Assembly: GCF_003351225.1 (NCBI RefSeq)
Contig: NZ_QQSY01000002.1
Location: forward strand, 1,065,965-1,129,964
DNA length: 64,000 bases
Direction: 5' to 3'
From: Dyella solisilvae
Lineage (GTDB): Bacteria; Pseudomonadota; Gammaproteobacteria; Xanthomonadales; Rhodanobacteraceae
Shown piece by piece: positions 18,376-28,867 of the stretch (its first letter is position 1; every line of letters begins with the position of its first letter). Position numbers and translations under genes: made by a program. The notes below the pieces were generated by a model. That model was not told the DNA's origin. It did not search any database and was given only the letters and a program-made list of their open reading frames with translations.

Positions 18376-18654
18376 CGATCGGCTTCCAGATTGTTGTATG
18401 AGTAAAGTCGTTGCGTTCGTGGGCTTGTCATCGGCGCCATCGGTGCGCCAGGCGCGACGCCGTTGGCCCAGGACTCCGCCTTCTTTCCGGCGGTCCGCCC
18501 CGGGGCGGCACTGTCGGCGCGGGGGACCGGCCCGGGCGCAGGAAGGGCAAGCCGCGACCTGGCCTGTCCGGTCCGGGCGCAAATTCATGCGGAAATGACG
18601 CCCACGGGCTTCGCATCACGCGCCGTATCAAATACGAACGATTCCTATTAATGT

Positions 18655-18672
18655 ATTTGACGAACGTCAAAT
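18655..18672. promoter_or_regulatory. Palindromic operator candidate between receptor and two-component genes
   Basis: ATTTGACG, AA, CGTCAAAT form an exact 8-2-8 inverted repeat. It lies in the 348-base divergent gap, 52 bases before the response regulator and 280 before the receptor start. Read leftward, TTGACG (18666-18671) and TAGGAA (18643-18648) are spaced 17 bases, a plausible promoter that the palindrome would cover. The rest of the gap, 18376-18640, shows no gene. Confidence 0.45.
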
Positions 18673-18723
18673 CATTGTCGGGGCCAGCATCGGTCACCCG
18701 GCGACGGGGAGCGGTCAGGGCTG

Positions 18724-19410
18724 ATGGGCAGGAACGTGCTGGTGATCGAGGACAGTCCCGGCCAGGTAGCCAACCTGTATGGCTACCTCGAGCCGCGAGG
18801 CTTTGTGCTGGACGTGGCGCTCGACGGCAAGGCGGGACTGGATCTGGCCTTGCGCGAGTCCTATGACGCCATCGTGCTGGACTGGATGCTCCCGGGCATG
18901 GACGGTCCCACCGTCGTGAGGCAGCTGCGCAATGCGGGCTCGACCGTGCCCGTGTTGATGCTCACGGCCCGGTATGAGCTCGATGACAAGATCGAAGGCT
19001 TTCATTCGGGCGCGGATGACTATCTCACCAAGCCGTTTGCGCTGGCTGAGCTTGAGGTGCGGCTGGAATCACTGATCGCTCGCGCCCAGGGGCGTCGCCA
19101 CACGCTCCAGGTGGGCGACCTCCAGTTCAACGTCGCCACGCGCGAGGCCCGCCGCGGGGAGATGCGCCTTCAACTCTATACCGCCATTACCAACCTGCTT
19201 GAAGTGCTGCTCAAGGCGAGTCCGGGCGTGGTCAATCGCAGCGTGCTGGAGAACGCTGTGTGGGGCGACAGCGTGCCGGACCGGGATCTGCTGCGCTCTC
19301 ACATGTACGAACTGCGAAAGCGCGTCGACGGACCCTTCCCGGTGAAGTTGATCCGAACCGTGACGAAACTCGGCTATCGCATCGCCACGCCTGAAGAGCT
19401 CGATTCATGA
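18724..19410 (+). CDS. OmpR-family response regulator
   Basis: 228 residues. The receiver domain (residues 1-120) has the acidic pair in VIEDSPGQ, the phosphoacceptor Asp in VLDWMLPGMDG, the switch Thr in LMLTAR and the Lys in LTKPFA. The C-terminal winged helix (about 128-225) has LLRSHMYELRKRVDGPFPVK and GYRIATPEELDS. It overlaps the kinase start by four bases, so the two form one operon. Being divergent from the siderophore receptor and upstream of another, it may control one or both, as PirR/PfeR do in Pseudomonas (inference). Confidence 0.9.
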   Translation: MGRNVLVIEDSPGQVANLYGYLEPRGFVLDVALDGKAGLDLALRESYDAIVLDWMLPGMDGPTVVRQLRNAGSTVPVLMLTARYELDDKIEGFHSGADDYLTKPFALAELEVRLESLIARAQGRRHTLQVGDLQFNVATREARRGEMRLQLYTAITNLLEVLLKASPGVVNRSVLENAVWGDSVPDRDLLRSHMYELRKRVDGPFPVKLIRTVTKLGYRIATPEELDS

Positions 19411-20702
19411 GCGGCCATGCAAGCCTTCGCAGGCGACTGGTCATCGGCGTGGTCTGCTTTACCACCGCGATCACCATCACGACCACGGTCATCGGCCTGT
19501 GGTTCGACGAGCAGGCCGAACATCGTGTATGGGAAGCGATGTTCAGAAGCGCGTCCGTCCATCAGGTGGCTGACGCGCAGGAAAGTCGACGGCTCGTGGA
19601 ACCACCGTTCCTGGCGTTCGGCGCCAAGGCGGGCACGCCGGCTCCAACGGAATTTTCGGGTCTGGCCCCGGGAATTCACGACGGCATGCGGCTTGGCGAT
19701 CGCACTTACGTGATCGATGTCGAGGCGGGCGACAAAGGCCCGGTTGTCCTCGCGCTGGACACCACCGACCTGGCGCGACGCAAGTCAAGGCTCGATCTGG
19801 AAATGATCGCTTCCGCCCTTGTCATTGTGTTGCTGCTGATTGGCGTGACCTATCTGGCGGCCCAGTGGCTGGTCAAGCCATTGATCAAGCTGAGCACCGT
19901 CATGGCGAAGCTTCAGCCGGGCGCCAGTGGCCAGCAGATTGAAGTGCGACCCTCGGATCCGGCGGAGGTGGTCGTGATAGTGAATGCCTTCAACGCCTAC
20001 CTCCGGGAAATCGACGGATACGTCGCAAGAGAGCGCAAGTTTCTCAAGATGGCCAGCCATGAGCTGCGCACGCCACTCGCGGTCATGTCCGGCGCGGCGG
20101 AAGTGGCCATCGAACAGCCGACGATCGAACTGGCGAGGACGCACATGGCGCGCGTCATCGATGCATCCCGGTCCATGCACGATCTGGTCGAATTGTTGCT
20201 CGCCCTGGCTCGTGACCCGGCGCGGTTGCAGGCAGGTGTGGTCACGGTGGACCTGGCGAGGCTTGTCCCGAAGATCGTCGCCGAGCATGAACATCTGCTG
20301 GAAGGCAAAGAGCTCGCGATCACCTACGGCGACATGTCCGCTACCGAGATGTCTCTTCCGCTGCCGATCGCCGCGTCCGTGATCGGAAACCTGGTCCGCA
20401 ACGCCATCGAGAACAGCAGCCGGGGCGCCATATCGGTCTCGCTGGAAAACGGTGAAACACTCGTCATCAGGGATCCAGGGACGACCATGTCCCCCGAGGA
20501 GCGAAGCCGGCTGCAAGCCAAACTCGCACGCGCAGGCGTGGGCCGGGGAGATGGCATCGGGCTTGAACTCGTGGAGCGGCTTTGTGATCACGCCGGCTGG
20601 ATGCTGGAGTTGCAGCTGGGCGCCACCGGAGGCACGACGGCGAGATTGGGTTTTCGATCCGGCGAAGCCACGCGCGCCCCCTGCATGGTTGCCAGGATGT
20701 AG
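19407..20702 (+). CDS. Sensor histidine kinase
   Basis: 431 residues. It has two membrane segments, about residues 10-31 and 131-153, enclosing a periplasmic sensor of about 100 residues, then a HAMP-like linker. The phosphoacceptor is in MASHELRTPLAVMSG. The ATPase domain has VRNAIENS (N box), but the G1 box reads VIRDPGTTM rather than the usual DxGxG form and G2 reads RGDGIGLELV, so nucleotide binding may be slightly atypical. It is translationally coupled to the response regulator. The ligand is unknown; position suggests a ferri-siderophore or iron signal. Confidence 0.88.
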   Translation: MSGHASLRRRLVIGVVCFTTAITITTTVIGLWFDEQAEHRVWEAMFRSASVHQVADAQESRRLVEPPFLAFGAKAGTPAPTEFSGLAPGIHDGMRLGDRTYVIDVEAGDKGPVVLALDTTDLARRKSRLDLEMIASALVIVLLLIGVTYLAAQWLVKPLIKLSTVMAKLQPGASGQQIEVRPSDPAEVVVIVNAFNAYLREIDGYVARERKFLKMASHELRTPLAVMSGAAEVAIEQPTIELARTHMARVIDASRSMHDLVELLLALARDPARLQAGVVTVDLARLVPKIVAEHEHLLEGKELAITYGDMSATEMSLPLPIAASVIGNLVRNAIENSSRGAISVSLENGETLVIRDPGTTMSPEERSRLQAKLARAGVGRGDGIGLELVERLCDHAGWMLELQLGATGGTTARLGFRSGEATRAPCMVARM

Positions 20703-20851
20703 CCCGGGGCACCGCCTTCGCGGCGAGCTTGATCCAACGCCTGATGGTCTGCCGGGTGTCGCCGGCCAGGTTTTGGCTTTCGCCTCCCAGGGGATACGTC
20801 GCAAGAACAGGGCGCCTTTTTGCCGCAGGCTCAGGCAGGAACTTGATTTCT

Positions 20852-20870
20852 AAATACGACTGATTATCAT
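20852..20870. promoter_or_regulatory. Fur-box-like site before the third siderophore receptor
   Basis: AAATACGACTGATTATCAT contains TGATTATCAT, a close match to the right side of the Fur consensus, with a weaker left side. It lies 69 bases before the receptor ATG at 20940, in a 237-base gap that shows no gene. Confidence 0.5.
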
Positions 20871-20939
20871 CTGCGGCAAGAACACTAACGAGCCGTGCCG
20901 CCCCTGAGCACGGCCAAACTGCCCCAGGATCCATCGCCC

Positions 20940-23069
20940 ATGTCTGCTTTTATCTGCAGAAGCACGCTTCTGGCAGCGATCTCGCTCGCCTTGGCGAACC
21001 CGGCTCACGCCGCTGACCCGGCCGACGGCGCGACGCCCTCGTCCAGCAGCACGACGTCCCCGTCCAGCAGCACGCAAGGGGACGACAAGAAGAGTGTCGA
21101 CCTCGAGGCCGTCAACGTCGTCTATTCCACGACCAAGACCGAGACGCCCGTCGTCGAGATCCCGCAGTCGGTGAGCACGATCACGCCCGACCGCATGCAG
21201 CTCTATGGCGTGCAAGGCCTGGACGAGGCCGTCCGCTACATGGCGGGCGCGGTGGGCGGCAGCTACGGCGCCGACCCGCGCAGTGACTGGATCCTGGTGC
21301 GCGGCTACGACCCTGCGAAGTTCCTTGATGGCCTTGCGTTGCCGAATGGCGCCTGGACCGCGGATTCGCGTCTCGAGCCCTACGGCCTCGAGCGCGTCGA
21401 AGTGAACAAGGGTCCGTCTTCCACCATGTATGGCCAGCTGCCGCCCGGCGGCATGATGGACATGACCAGCAAGAGCCCGAGCCTGGAGGCGCCGCACGAG
21501 GTCATCGCGACCGTGGGCAGCTTCGGCCAGAAGCAACTGGCGGGCGATACCGGCGGCCAGCTCGACAACGATGGCCATTGGCTGTGGCGCGTGGTGGCGC
21601 TGGCGCGGCAGGGCGATTCGAACATCAAGCATTCGAAGGACGACCGCTATTACTTTGCGCCGGGCCTGACCTGGCAGCCGGACGACGACACCTCCTTCAC
21701 CCTGTTGCCGCGTTACCAGCGCGCCCTGTCTGTCGGCGTGGGCGGCTTCCTGCCCTCGCAAGGCACGCTGTATCCGAATCCGAACGGCCAGATCCCGCGC
21801 GACGTGAATCCGGGCGAGCCGGGCTACGACCACTACTGGAAGACCGACGAGTCCATCGGTTACGACTTCTTCCATCGCTTCAACGACGTGTGGTCGTTCC
21901 GCCAGGACCTGCGCCTGCAGAACGAGAAGGTGGATCACCGCTCCATCGGCAGCCTGGGTCTGGAGGAAGACCTGCGCACCCTCGATCGCTACAACTATCC
22001 GCTGGTGGACCACGCCAACGTGTTCGCCGTGGACAACCAGGTTGACGCGAAATTCGATCAGGGCAGCGTGCAGCACAACGTGCTGATGGGCGTGGATTAC
22101 CTGCACAGCCGCAACGACTACAAGTCCGGCTTCGGCGCCGCGCCGTCCATCGACATCTTCGATCCGGTCTACGGCCAGCCGATCCCGCCTGCGCCGTTCA
22201 CGTACCACACCAACAGCCTGCTCGAGCAGCTGGGCGCCTACGCGCAGGACCAGGTCACCATCGGCAAGTGGGGCATCACCGCCGGCGGCCGGCAGGACTG
22301 GGTCAGCAACGATGTCCAGGACCTGATCGCCGGCACGCGCGAGAAGCAGAACGACAACGCGTTCTCCGGTCGCCTCGGCGTGAACTACACCACCGACGTC
22401 GGCCTCGTGCCGTACCTGGCGTATTCGCACTCGTTCAAGACGACAGTGGGCACGACCTTCGACGGCAGCGCGTACAAGCCGACCACGGGTGACCAGTACG
22501 AAGGCGGCCTGAAGTTCCAGACCCCCGATGGTCGCACGCTGATCACCGGCGCCGTCTATCAGCTCACGCAGAAGAACGCGCTGACGGTCGACCCGAATCA
22601 CCTGTTCTTCTCCCTGCAACAGGGCCAGACCCGCACGCGCGGCGCCGAGCTCGAAGCGAATGTTGCGGTGACCGATGCCCTGAGCATGACGGCCGCCTAT
22701 GCCTATACCGACGCGAAGGTCACGCACGCGAACGACGCCACGTTGGGCAAGCAGGTTGCGCTGGTGCCCAAGCAGCAGGCATCGCTGTCGGCCGACTACA
22801 GCGTGCGCGGAGGCGCGCTGGCCGGCCTCGGCTTCGGCGGTGGCGTGCGTTACATCGGCCCGCACTACGGCGACGCGAACAACGAATTCCGCACCGGCGG
22901 CTACGTGCTTTACGACGCCAACGCCCATTACGACGTGGACCGCTGGCGCTTCCAGGTCACCGCCGCCAACCTGTTCGACCGCACCTACGTCAGCGCCTGC
23001 AACAGCGCCATCTGGTGCTATTACGGCTACCCGCGAGAAATCACGGTTTCCGCCCGTTATCGCTGGTAA
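20940..23069 (+). CDS. TonB-dependent siderophore receptor (hydroxamate/FhuA-FhuE type)
   Basis: 709 residues from ATG at 20940 with a signal peptide (LLAAISLALANPAHA-AD); a GTG at 20895 in the same frame adds a non-signal extension. A Ser/Thr linker precedes the TonB-box region DLEAVNVVYS. The plug has VEIPQSVSTITPDRMQLYG, WILVRGYDPAKFLDGLAL and GPSSTMYGQLPPGGMMDMTS, the latter typical of ferrichrome/coprogen receptors. The barrel has a Cys pair in SACNSAIWCYYGYPRE, as in FhuA-like receptors, and ends in VSARYRW. It follows the two-component genes on the same strand. Confidence 0.92.
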   Translation: MSAFICRSTLLAAISLALANPAHAADPADGATPSSSSTTSPSSSTQGDDKKSVDLEAVNVVYSTTKTETPVVEIPQSVSTITPDRMQLYGVQGLDEAVRYMAGAVGGSYGADPRSDWILVRGYDPAKFLDGLALPNGAWTADSRLEPYGLERVEVNKGPSSTMYGQLPPGGMMDMTSKSPSLEAPHEVIATVGSFGQKQLAGDTGGQLDNDGHWLWRVVALARQGDSNIKHSKDDRYYFAPGLTWQPDDDTSFTLLPRYQRALSVGVGGFLPSQGTLYPNPNGQIPRDVNPGEPGYDHYWKTDESIGYDFFHRFNDVWSFRQDLRLQNEKVDHRSIGSLGLEEDLRTLDRYNYPLVDHANVFAVDNQVDAKFDQGSVQHNVLMGVDYLHSRNDYKSGFGAAPSIDIFDPVYGQPIPPAPFTYHTNSLLEQLGAYAQDQVTIGKWGITAGGRQDWVSNDVQDLIAGTREKQNDNAFSGRLGVNYTTDVGLVPYLAYSHSFKTTVGTTFDGSAYKPTTGDQYEGGLKFQTPDGRTLITGAVYQLTQKNALTVDPNHLFFSLQQGQTRTRGAELEANVAVTDALSMTAAYAYTDAKVTHANDATLGKQVALVPKQQASLSADYSVRGGALAGLGFGGGVRYIGPHYGDANNEFRTGGYVLYDANAHYDVDRWRFQVTAANLFDRTYVSACNSAIWCYYGYPREITVSARYRW

Positions 23070-23097
23070 CCGCCCCGGCGGACTCCCCGGTCAGCGT

Positions 23098-23120
23098 CCC
23101 GCCGCCGCTTCGGCGGCGGG
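23098..23120 (+). terminator. Terminator-like hairpin after the receptor
   Basis: CCCGCCGCCG at 23098-23107 and CGGCGGCGGG at 23111-23120 pair perfectly around a CTT loop; a UUCG tetraloop register is also possible. It is 29 bases past the receptor stop. No T-run follows, so termination may need help. Confidence 0.5.
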
Positions 23121-23282
23121 CGCCTTCAGGCGCTCCACCTCAGGGTGGCCAAGGCGGGACGGGGCTTTCGGCTGAAGCCGGATTCCCGTTTCTCGGGGCC
23201 ATCCTCGCCTGCGAAAAGCGCAGGAAATTACCGAGACAGGCAACACCACGGCGGCCTCGGCCAGACGCGCCGCGCCGGTGGA

Positions 23283-23318
23283 TTGCACCAAGCCCGGGCA
23301 TTGTCCATGATGGTGCAA
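23283..23318. promoter_or_regulatory. NtrC-type half sites at the ntrB start
   Basis: TTGCACCA (23283-23290) and TGGTGCAA (23311-23318) are perfect inverted copies. TGCACCA/TGGTGCA are the known NtrC half sites, normally about 3-5 bases apart; here the spacing is 20 bases, about two helical turns more. The right arm ends on the first base of the ntrB ATG, so the mRNA could also fold the start into a hairpin. Confidence 0.5.
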
Positions 23319-24314
23319 TGGGCGAGACAGCAGATCGTGGCTGGGCCGAGCCGCTGGCCACCGGGGTGGCGCTGGCGGACGGGCAGTTGCGCCTGCGCTG
23401 GGTGAATCCGGCGCTGGCGGAGCTGCTGGATATCGGACCGCGCAGCGCGGTGGGGCAGTCGCTGGCGGTGTTGCTGCACCGGCCGGAATGGATGGCGCTG
23501 GCGCATCGCGCCTTGCACGAGCCTTCGCCGATGCAACTGCGCGGCATCGAGGCGCCGGCAGATCGCAGCGACGGCGGACGCATGGACGTGTCGATGCAGC
23601 CGCTGGCCAATGGCGACCTGCTGCTCGAGGTGCACGCGCTGGCGCCCGCGGTAGCTGCAGAAACGCCGTTATCGGCCACGCTGCGCGGCTTTGCGCACGA
23701 GGTGAAGAACCCGCTGGCCGGTCTGCGCGGCGCCGCGCAGCTGTTGCAGCGACGCCTCGATGACGAGCAGCTGCGCTCGCTCGCGGGCATGGTGATCGCC
23801 GAGGCCGATCGTCTTGCCGCGTTGGCCAATCGCCTGCTGCGCCACGGCGGCGCGGCGCGACTGGGCCCGGTGAATATCCACGAACAACTCGAGCGCCTCG
23901 GCGACCTGCTGTTGGCCGAGCCGGCGCCGCCTGGCATCCGGCACGACTACGACCCCAGCCTGCCCGACGTCCACGGCGACGCCGACCGGCTGCTGCAAGT
24001 GCTGCTCAACCTCGCCCGCAATGCCATCGAAGCCGGCGCGCGCACGCTCACTTTCCGCACGCGCGCGGAACCGTCGGCGCGGTTGGGCGATCGCGTGGCG
24101 CGCATGGCGCTGCGGGTCGATGTGATTGACGACGGCCCCGGGGTGCCCGAGGCCTTGCGCGACACCCTGTTCGAACCGCTGGTCTCCGGTCGTCCCGACG
24201 GCAGCGGCCTGGGCCTGGCGCTGGCGCGCGAGATCGCGCGCGAACACGGCGGCGAGCTGCGTTACGCCAGCCGCCCGGGCGAAACCGTATTTTCCCTCTA
24301 TCTGCCGATGGGGC

Positions 24315-24328
<14 letters not shown>
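23318..24328 (+). CDS. ntrB: Nitrogen regulation sensor kinase NtrB
   Basis: 336 residues, soluble. A PAS domain occupies about residues 10-110 (GVALADGQLRLRWVNPALAE). The H box is FAHEVKNPLAGLRGAAQLLQ, the exact NtrB/GlnL pattern, followed by the N box LNLARNAIEAG and G boxes DDGPGVP and GSGLGLALARE. NtrB phosphorylates or dephosphorylates NtrC according to PII state. The ATG at 23318 is the only suitable start near the N-terminus, although its ribosome site is weak. It overlaps ntrC by 14 bases. No glnA is next to it. Confidence 0.93.
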
Positions 24329-25718
<1,390 letters not shown>

Positions 25719-25729
25719 GTCGACGCCGC

Positions 25730-26188
25730 ATGACCATCACCATCCGCAACGCCGCACGCGCCGACATCGCCGACATCGCCGCCTGGAACCAGGCCATGGC
25801 TTGGGAGACCGAGCAAAAGGCGCTCGATCCCGCCGTGCTCGCGCGTGGCGTCAGCGCCGTGTTCGACGAACCGCGCCGCGGCTTCTACCTGGTCGCCGAG
25901 CGCGACGGCGTACCTTGTGGCTGCCTGCTGGTCACCTACGAATGGAGCGACTGGCGGGCCGGCGACTTCTGGTGGATCCAGAGCGTCTACGTGGCCGAGG
26001 CCGCGCGTCGTGGCGGCGTGTTCCGCCAGCTCTACCAGAACGTGCGCGATCGCGCCGCGCAGGCGCGTGCGGTGGGCCTGCGCCTGTACGTGGAGACGGA
26101 GAACGAACGGGCGCAGCGCACTTATGCGGGCTTGGGCATGGAGCGCTGCCACTACTTCATGTACGAAGAGGAGTTTCCGCGGGGCTGA
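25730..26188 (+). CDS. GNAT family N-acetyltransferase
   Basis: 152 residues, a single GNAT domain. It opens with MTITIRNAARADIADIAAWN. Motif A is WWIQSVYVAEAARRGGVFRQ; it is diverged from the classic QxxGxG/A, so acetyl-CoA binding is inferred from the fold pattern. The C-terminal LRLYVETENERAQRTYAGLG is the usual motif B helix (NxxAxxxYxxxGF). It starts 11 bases after ntrC and may be cotranscribed with it. The substrate is unknown. Confidence 0.85.
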   Translation: MTITIRNAARADIADIAAWNQAMAWETEQKALDPAVLARGVSAVFDEPRRGFYLVAERDGVPCGCLLVTYEWSDWRAGDFWWIQSVYVAEAARRGGVFRQLYQNVRDRAAQARAVGLRLYVETENERAQRTYAGLGMERCHYFMYEEEFPRG

Positions 26189-26202
26189 GGCGGCGACTCG
26201 CC

Positions 26203-28668
26203 TCAGTCTTCCGCCAACTGCAGCGCGAGTTCCTCCGGCGGCAGCGCGCCGCCGAACAGGAAACCCTGCAGCAATGAGCAGCCGGCGCTGCGCAGGTGCT
26301 CGGCCTGGGTGATGGTCTCCACGCCCTCGGCCACTACCGTCATGTCCAGGCTGTGCGCCATGGCGATGATGGCGTCGGTGATGGCCGCGTTGTCGGCATC
26401 GGTGGCGATGTCACGCACGAAGGTGCGGTCGATCTTCAGCGCGTCGATCGGGAAGTACTTCAGGTACGACAGGCTGCAGTAGCCGGTGCCGAAATCATCC
26501 AGCGCCAAGCTGACGCCCAGTTCCTTGATGTGCTGCATGAGCGCGCGGCTCTGGTCGCCCGCCGACATCACCATGCGCTCGGTCAGCTCCAGTTCGATCA
26601 GCGACGGCGGAAGCTGCGCCTCTTCCAGCGCCGCCTTCAGCGTGGCGTGGAAATCCGGGTGCTGGAATTGCGGCGCGGCCACGTTGACCGCCACCACGAT
26701 CGGATGCCCGCTGCGGTACCACTCGCCAGCCTGCCGGCAGGCCTCGCGGATCACCCACTCGCCGATCGGCACGATCAGGCCGGTTTCTTCGGCCACCGGG
26801 ATGAACTCGTCGGGCAGGTAGACGTCGCGGCCATCGAGCTGCCAGCGCAGCAGGGCCTCGGCGCCGACGATGGTGTCGGTGTTGGCGTCGACCTTGGGCT
26901 GGTAGTGCAGGTGCAGGTGGCCGCGGCGCAGGGCCTTGCGCAGGTCCTGCTCGATGCGCAGTCGCGCGGCGGGGCGTTCGCTCATCGACGGCATGTAGAA
27001 GCGGTAGCCGTTGCGGCCCTGCATCTTCACTTCGTACATGGCGATATCGGCATTGCGCAGCATCGACTCCGCGTCGTGCGCGTCATCGGGATACACGCTG
27101 ATGCCCACGCTGAAGCTGACATGGCTCTCGCCGGGCCGGCTCGCGGCCTCGGACTGCCACAGGCGCATCAGCTTCTCGCATAGCTGGCTGGCGCCGGTGC
27201 GCCCATCCACGTGCGAGAGCAGCACCACGAACTCGTCGCCACCCACGCGGCTGACCGTGTCCTCGTTGCGCAGGCTGCCGCGCAGGTGCTCGGCGAACGC
27301 GCGCAGCATGCTGTCGCCGGCCGTGTGGCCGAGGGTGTCGTTGATCTGCTTGAAGTGATCGATGTCGATATGCAACAGCGCCGCCTGGTCGTGGCGGCGC
27401 AGCGCCGACGCCAGCACCTGTTCCAGGCGCGACTGCAGCAGGCTGCGGTTGGGCAGGCCGGTCAGCGTGTCGTGCTGGGCCAGGTGCGCCATCTTCAGCG
27501 CCAGCGCACGTGTTTCGCTGACATCGTGGAACACCAGCACGCCGCCGATCACGCTGCCCGCGTGGTCGTGGATCGAGGCGGCCGAATCCTCGATCGGCGT
27601 CTCGAAGCCGTTACGGTGCAGCAGCACGGCGTTGCCCTTTAGCTCGACGATGGCGTCGCGCGTGATGGCGTCGGTCAAGGGGCTGAGCATCGGTTCGCGG
27701 GTGCGGCCGTCGATCAGCCGGAACACCTCGCTCATCGGTTTGCCCACCGCCTCGGCGTGGGTCCAGCCGGTCATCGCCTCGGCGATCGGGTTGAGCGAGG
27801 TGACGCGGTCCTGCAGGTCGGTGGTGATCACTGCGTCGCCGATCGAGCGCAGGGTCACTTCCGCCAGCTCGCGTTCGCGGAACAGCGCTTCCTCGTAGGC
27901 CTTGCGCTGGCTGATGTCCTGGATCTGCGCCACGGCGTTATAGGCCTCGCCGTCGCCGTTGCGCACCGGCGACACGCTGAGCAGCACGTGCACGCTGTGG
28001 CCGTCGCGATGGATGTAGCGCTTCTCCAACTGGTAGGTGTCGCGCTCACCGGCGCGCATGGCGCGCGCCATTTCCCGCGACATCGCCACGTCGTCGCTGT
28101 GGGTCAGGTCGGGCAGGGCCATCGACAGCAGTTCCTGCTCCGAATAGCCGAGCATCTGGCACAGCGCGTCGTTGACCCGCAGCATGAGGCCGCCGGTGGA
28201 GACCAGCGCCATGCCGATGGGCGCGTGCTGGAAGGCGCCGTAGAAGCGTTGTTCGCTCTCGCGCAGCTGGGTCTCCAGGGCATGGCGCGCGGTGATGTCG
28301 ATGAACACCGTGAACACGCCGCGCACCTGGCCGTCTTCATCGAAGTCGGGCTGGAAGTTGCCGTGCACGTAGCAGCGGGCCTTGCCGCTGAACAGTTCGC
28401 CCTCGTACACCGCCGGCAGGCCGTCGAGGGCCTGCTGCAGGCAGGCGCCCGCCTGCTCCATGCTCCAGTGATCCATCACCTCTTCGACCGTGTGGCCGAC
28501 CAGCCGGGCTGGGTCGACGCTCATCCACGCCTGGTGGGTGCCGTTGGCGAAACGAAAGCGGCGATCGCGGTCGATGTAGGTGATCAGCGCGGGCGCCCCG
28601 TGCAGGACATGCGAGGCCCACGGGTCCTCGTTGCCGGTCGGTGTGAACTCGCGATCGCTTTGACGCAT
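26203..28668 (-). CDS. PAS-PAS-PAS-GGDEF-EAL cyclic-di-GMP signalling protein
   Basis: 821 residues, no membrane segment, so probably cytoplasmic. PAS-type sensors lie at about 20-130, 140-260 and 265-385. The diguanylate cyclase domain has an intact SRVGGDEFVVLL, with an RxxD inhibitory site (RNED) five residues ahead. The EAL domain keeps the catalytic set: EALLRW, NVAAPQF, ELTERM, LDDFGTGY, KIDRTF and AEGVET. Both activities therefore look intact, and the PAS domains may select between them. It converges with the GNAT gene; no partner gene is next to it. Confidence 0.93.
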   Translation of the reverse strand: MRQSDREFTPTGNEDPWASHVLHGAPALITYIDRDRRFRFANGTHQAWMSVDPARLVGHTVEEVMDHWSMEQAGACLQQALDGLPAVYEGELFSGKARCYVHGNFQPDFDEDGQVRGVFTVFIDITARHALETQLRESEQRFYGAFQHAPIGMALVSTGGLMLRVNDALCQMLGYSEQELLSMALPDLTHSDDVAMSREMARAMRAGERDTYQLEKRYIHRDGHSVHVLLSVSPVRNGDGEAYNAVAQIQDISQRKAYEEALFRERELAEVTLRSIGDAVITTDLQDRVTSLNPIAEAMTGWTHAEAVGKPMSEVFRLIDGRTREPMLSPLTDAITRDAIVELKGNAVLLHRNGFETPIEDSAASIHDHAGSVIGGVLVFHDVSETRALALKMAHLAQHDTLTGLPNRSLLQSRLEQVLASALRRHDQAALLHIDIDHFKQINDTLGHTAGDSMLRAFAEHLRGSLRNEDTVSRVGGDEFVVLLSHVDGRTGASQLCEKLMRLWQSEAASRPGESHVSFSVGISVYPDDAHDAESMLRNADIAMYEVKMQGRNGYRFYMPSMSERPAARLRIEQDLRKALRRGHLHLHYQPKVDANTDTIVGAEALLRWQLDGRDVYLPDEFIPVAEETGLIVPIGEWVIREACRQAGEWYRSGHPIVVAVNVAAPQFQHPDFHATLKAALEEAQLPPSLIELELTERMVMSAGDQSRALMQHIKELGVSLALDDFGTGYCSLSYLKYFPIDALKIDRTFVRDIATDADNAAITDAIIAMAHSLDMTVVAEGVETITQAEHLRSAGCSLLQGFLFGGALPPEELALQLAED

Positions 28669-28823
28669 CTAGGTTGACGCCCGCCGGCGCACCCTCCGCG
28701 CCCATCGCCGCATGATGCGCCAACTTCGAGTCACTGTGCAGATGGCCAGTGATCGGGGCGCGCCCCGGTTGTGATGAAGCTCGCGTTGCCGTCCCTGAAG
28801 GGATCGGCAGCAGTACGTTCGCA

Positions 28824-28851
28824 CGTCTTCCCCGCTTGCGCGGGAATGACG
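28824..28851. repeat. REP-type palindrome (single unit)
   Basis: A 28-base hairpin unit starts CGTCTTCC and ends GGAATGACG around CCCGC-TTGC-GCGGG. It matches the unit at 44563-44590 and the arms of the repeat at 40532-40654 in its GGAATGACG end. It lies in the 199-base gap between two leftward genes. Confidence 0.6.
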
Positions 28852-28867
28852 CGTGCATGAAGGTTCG

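Noticed and set aside
20850..22928. 692-residue open frame opposite the third receptor
   Set aside because: Same reason: antisense shadow with Val/Arg/His-rich low-complexity translation.
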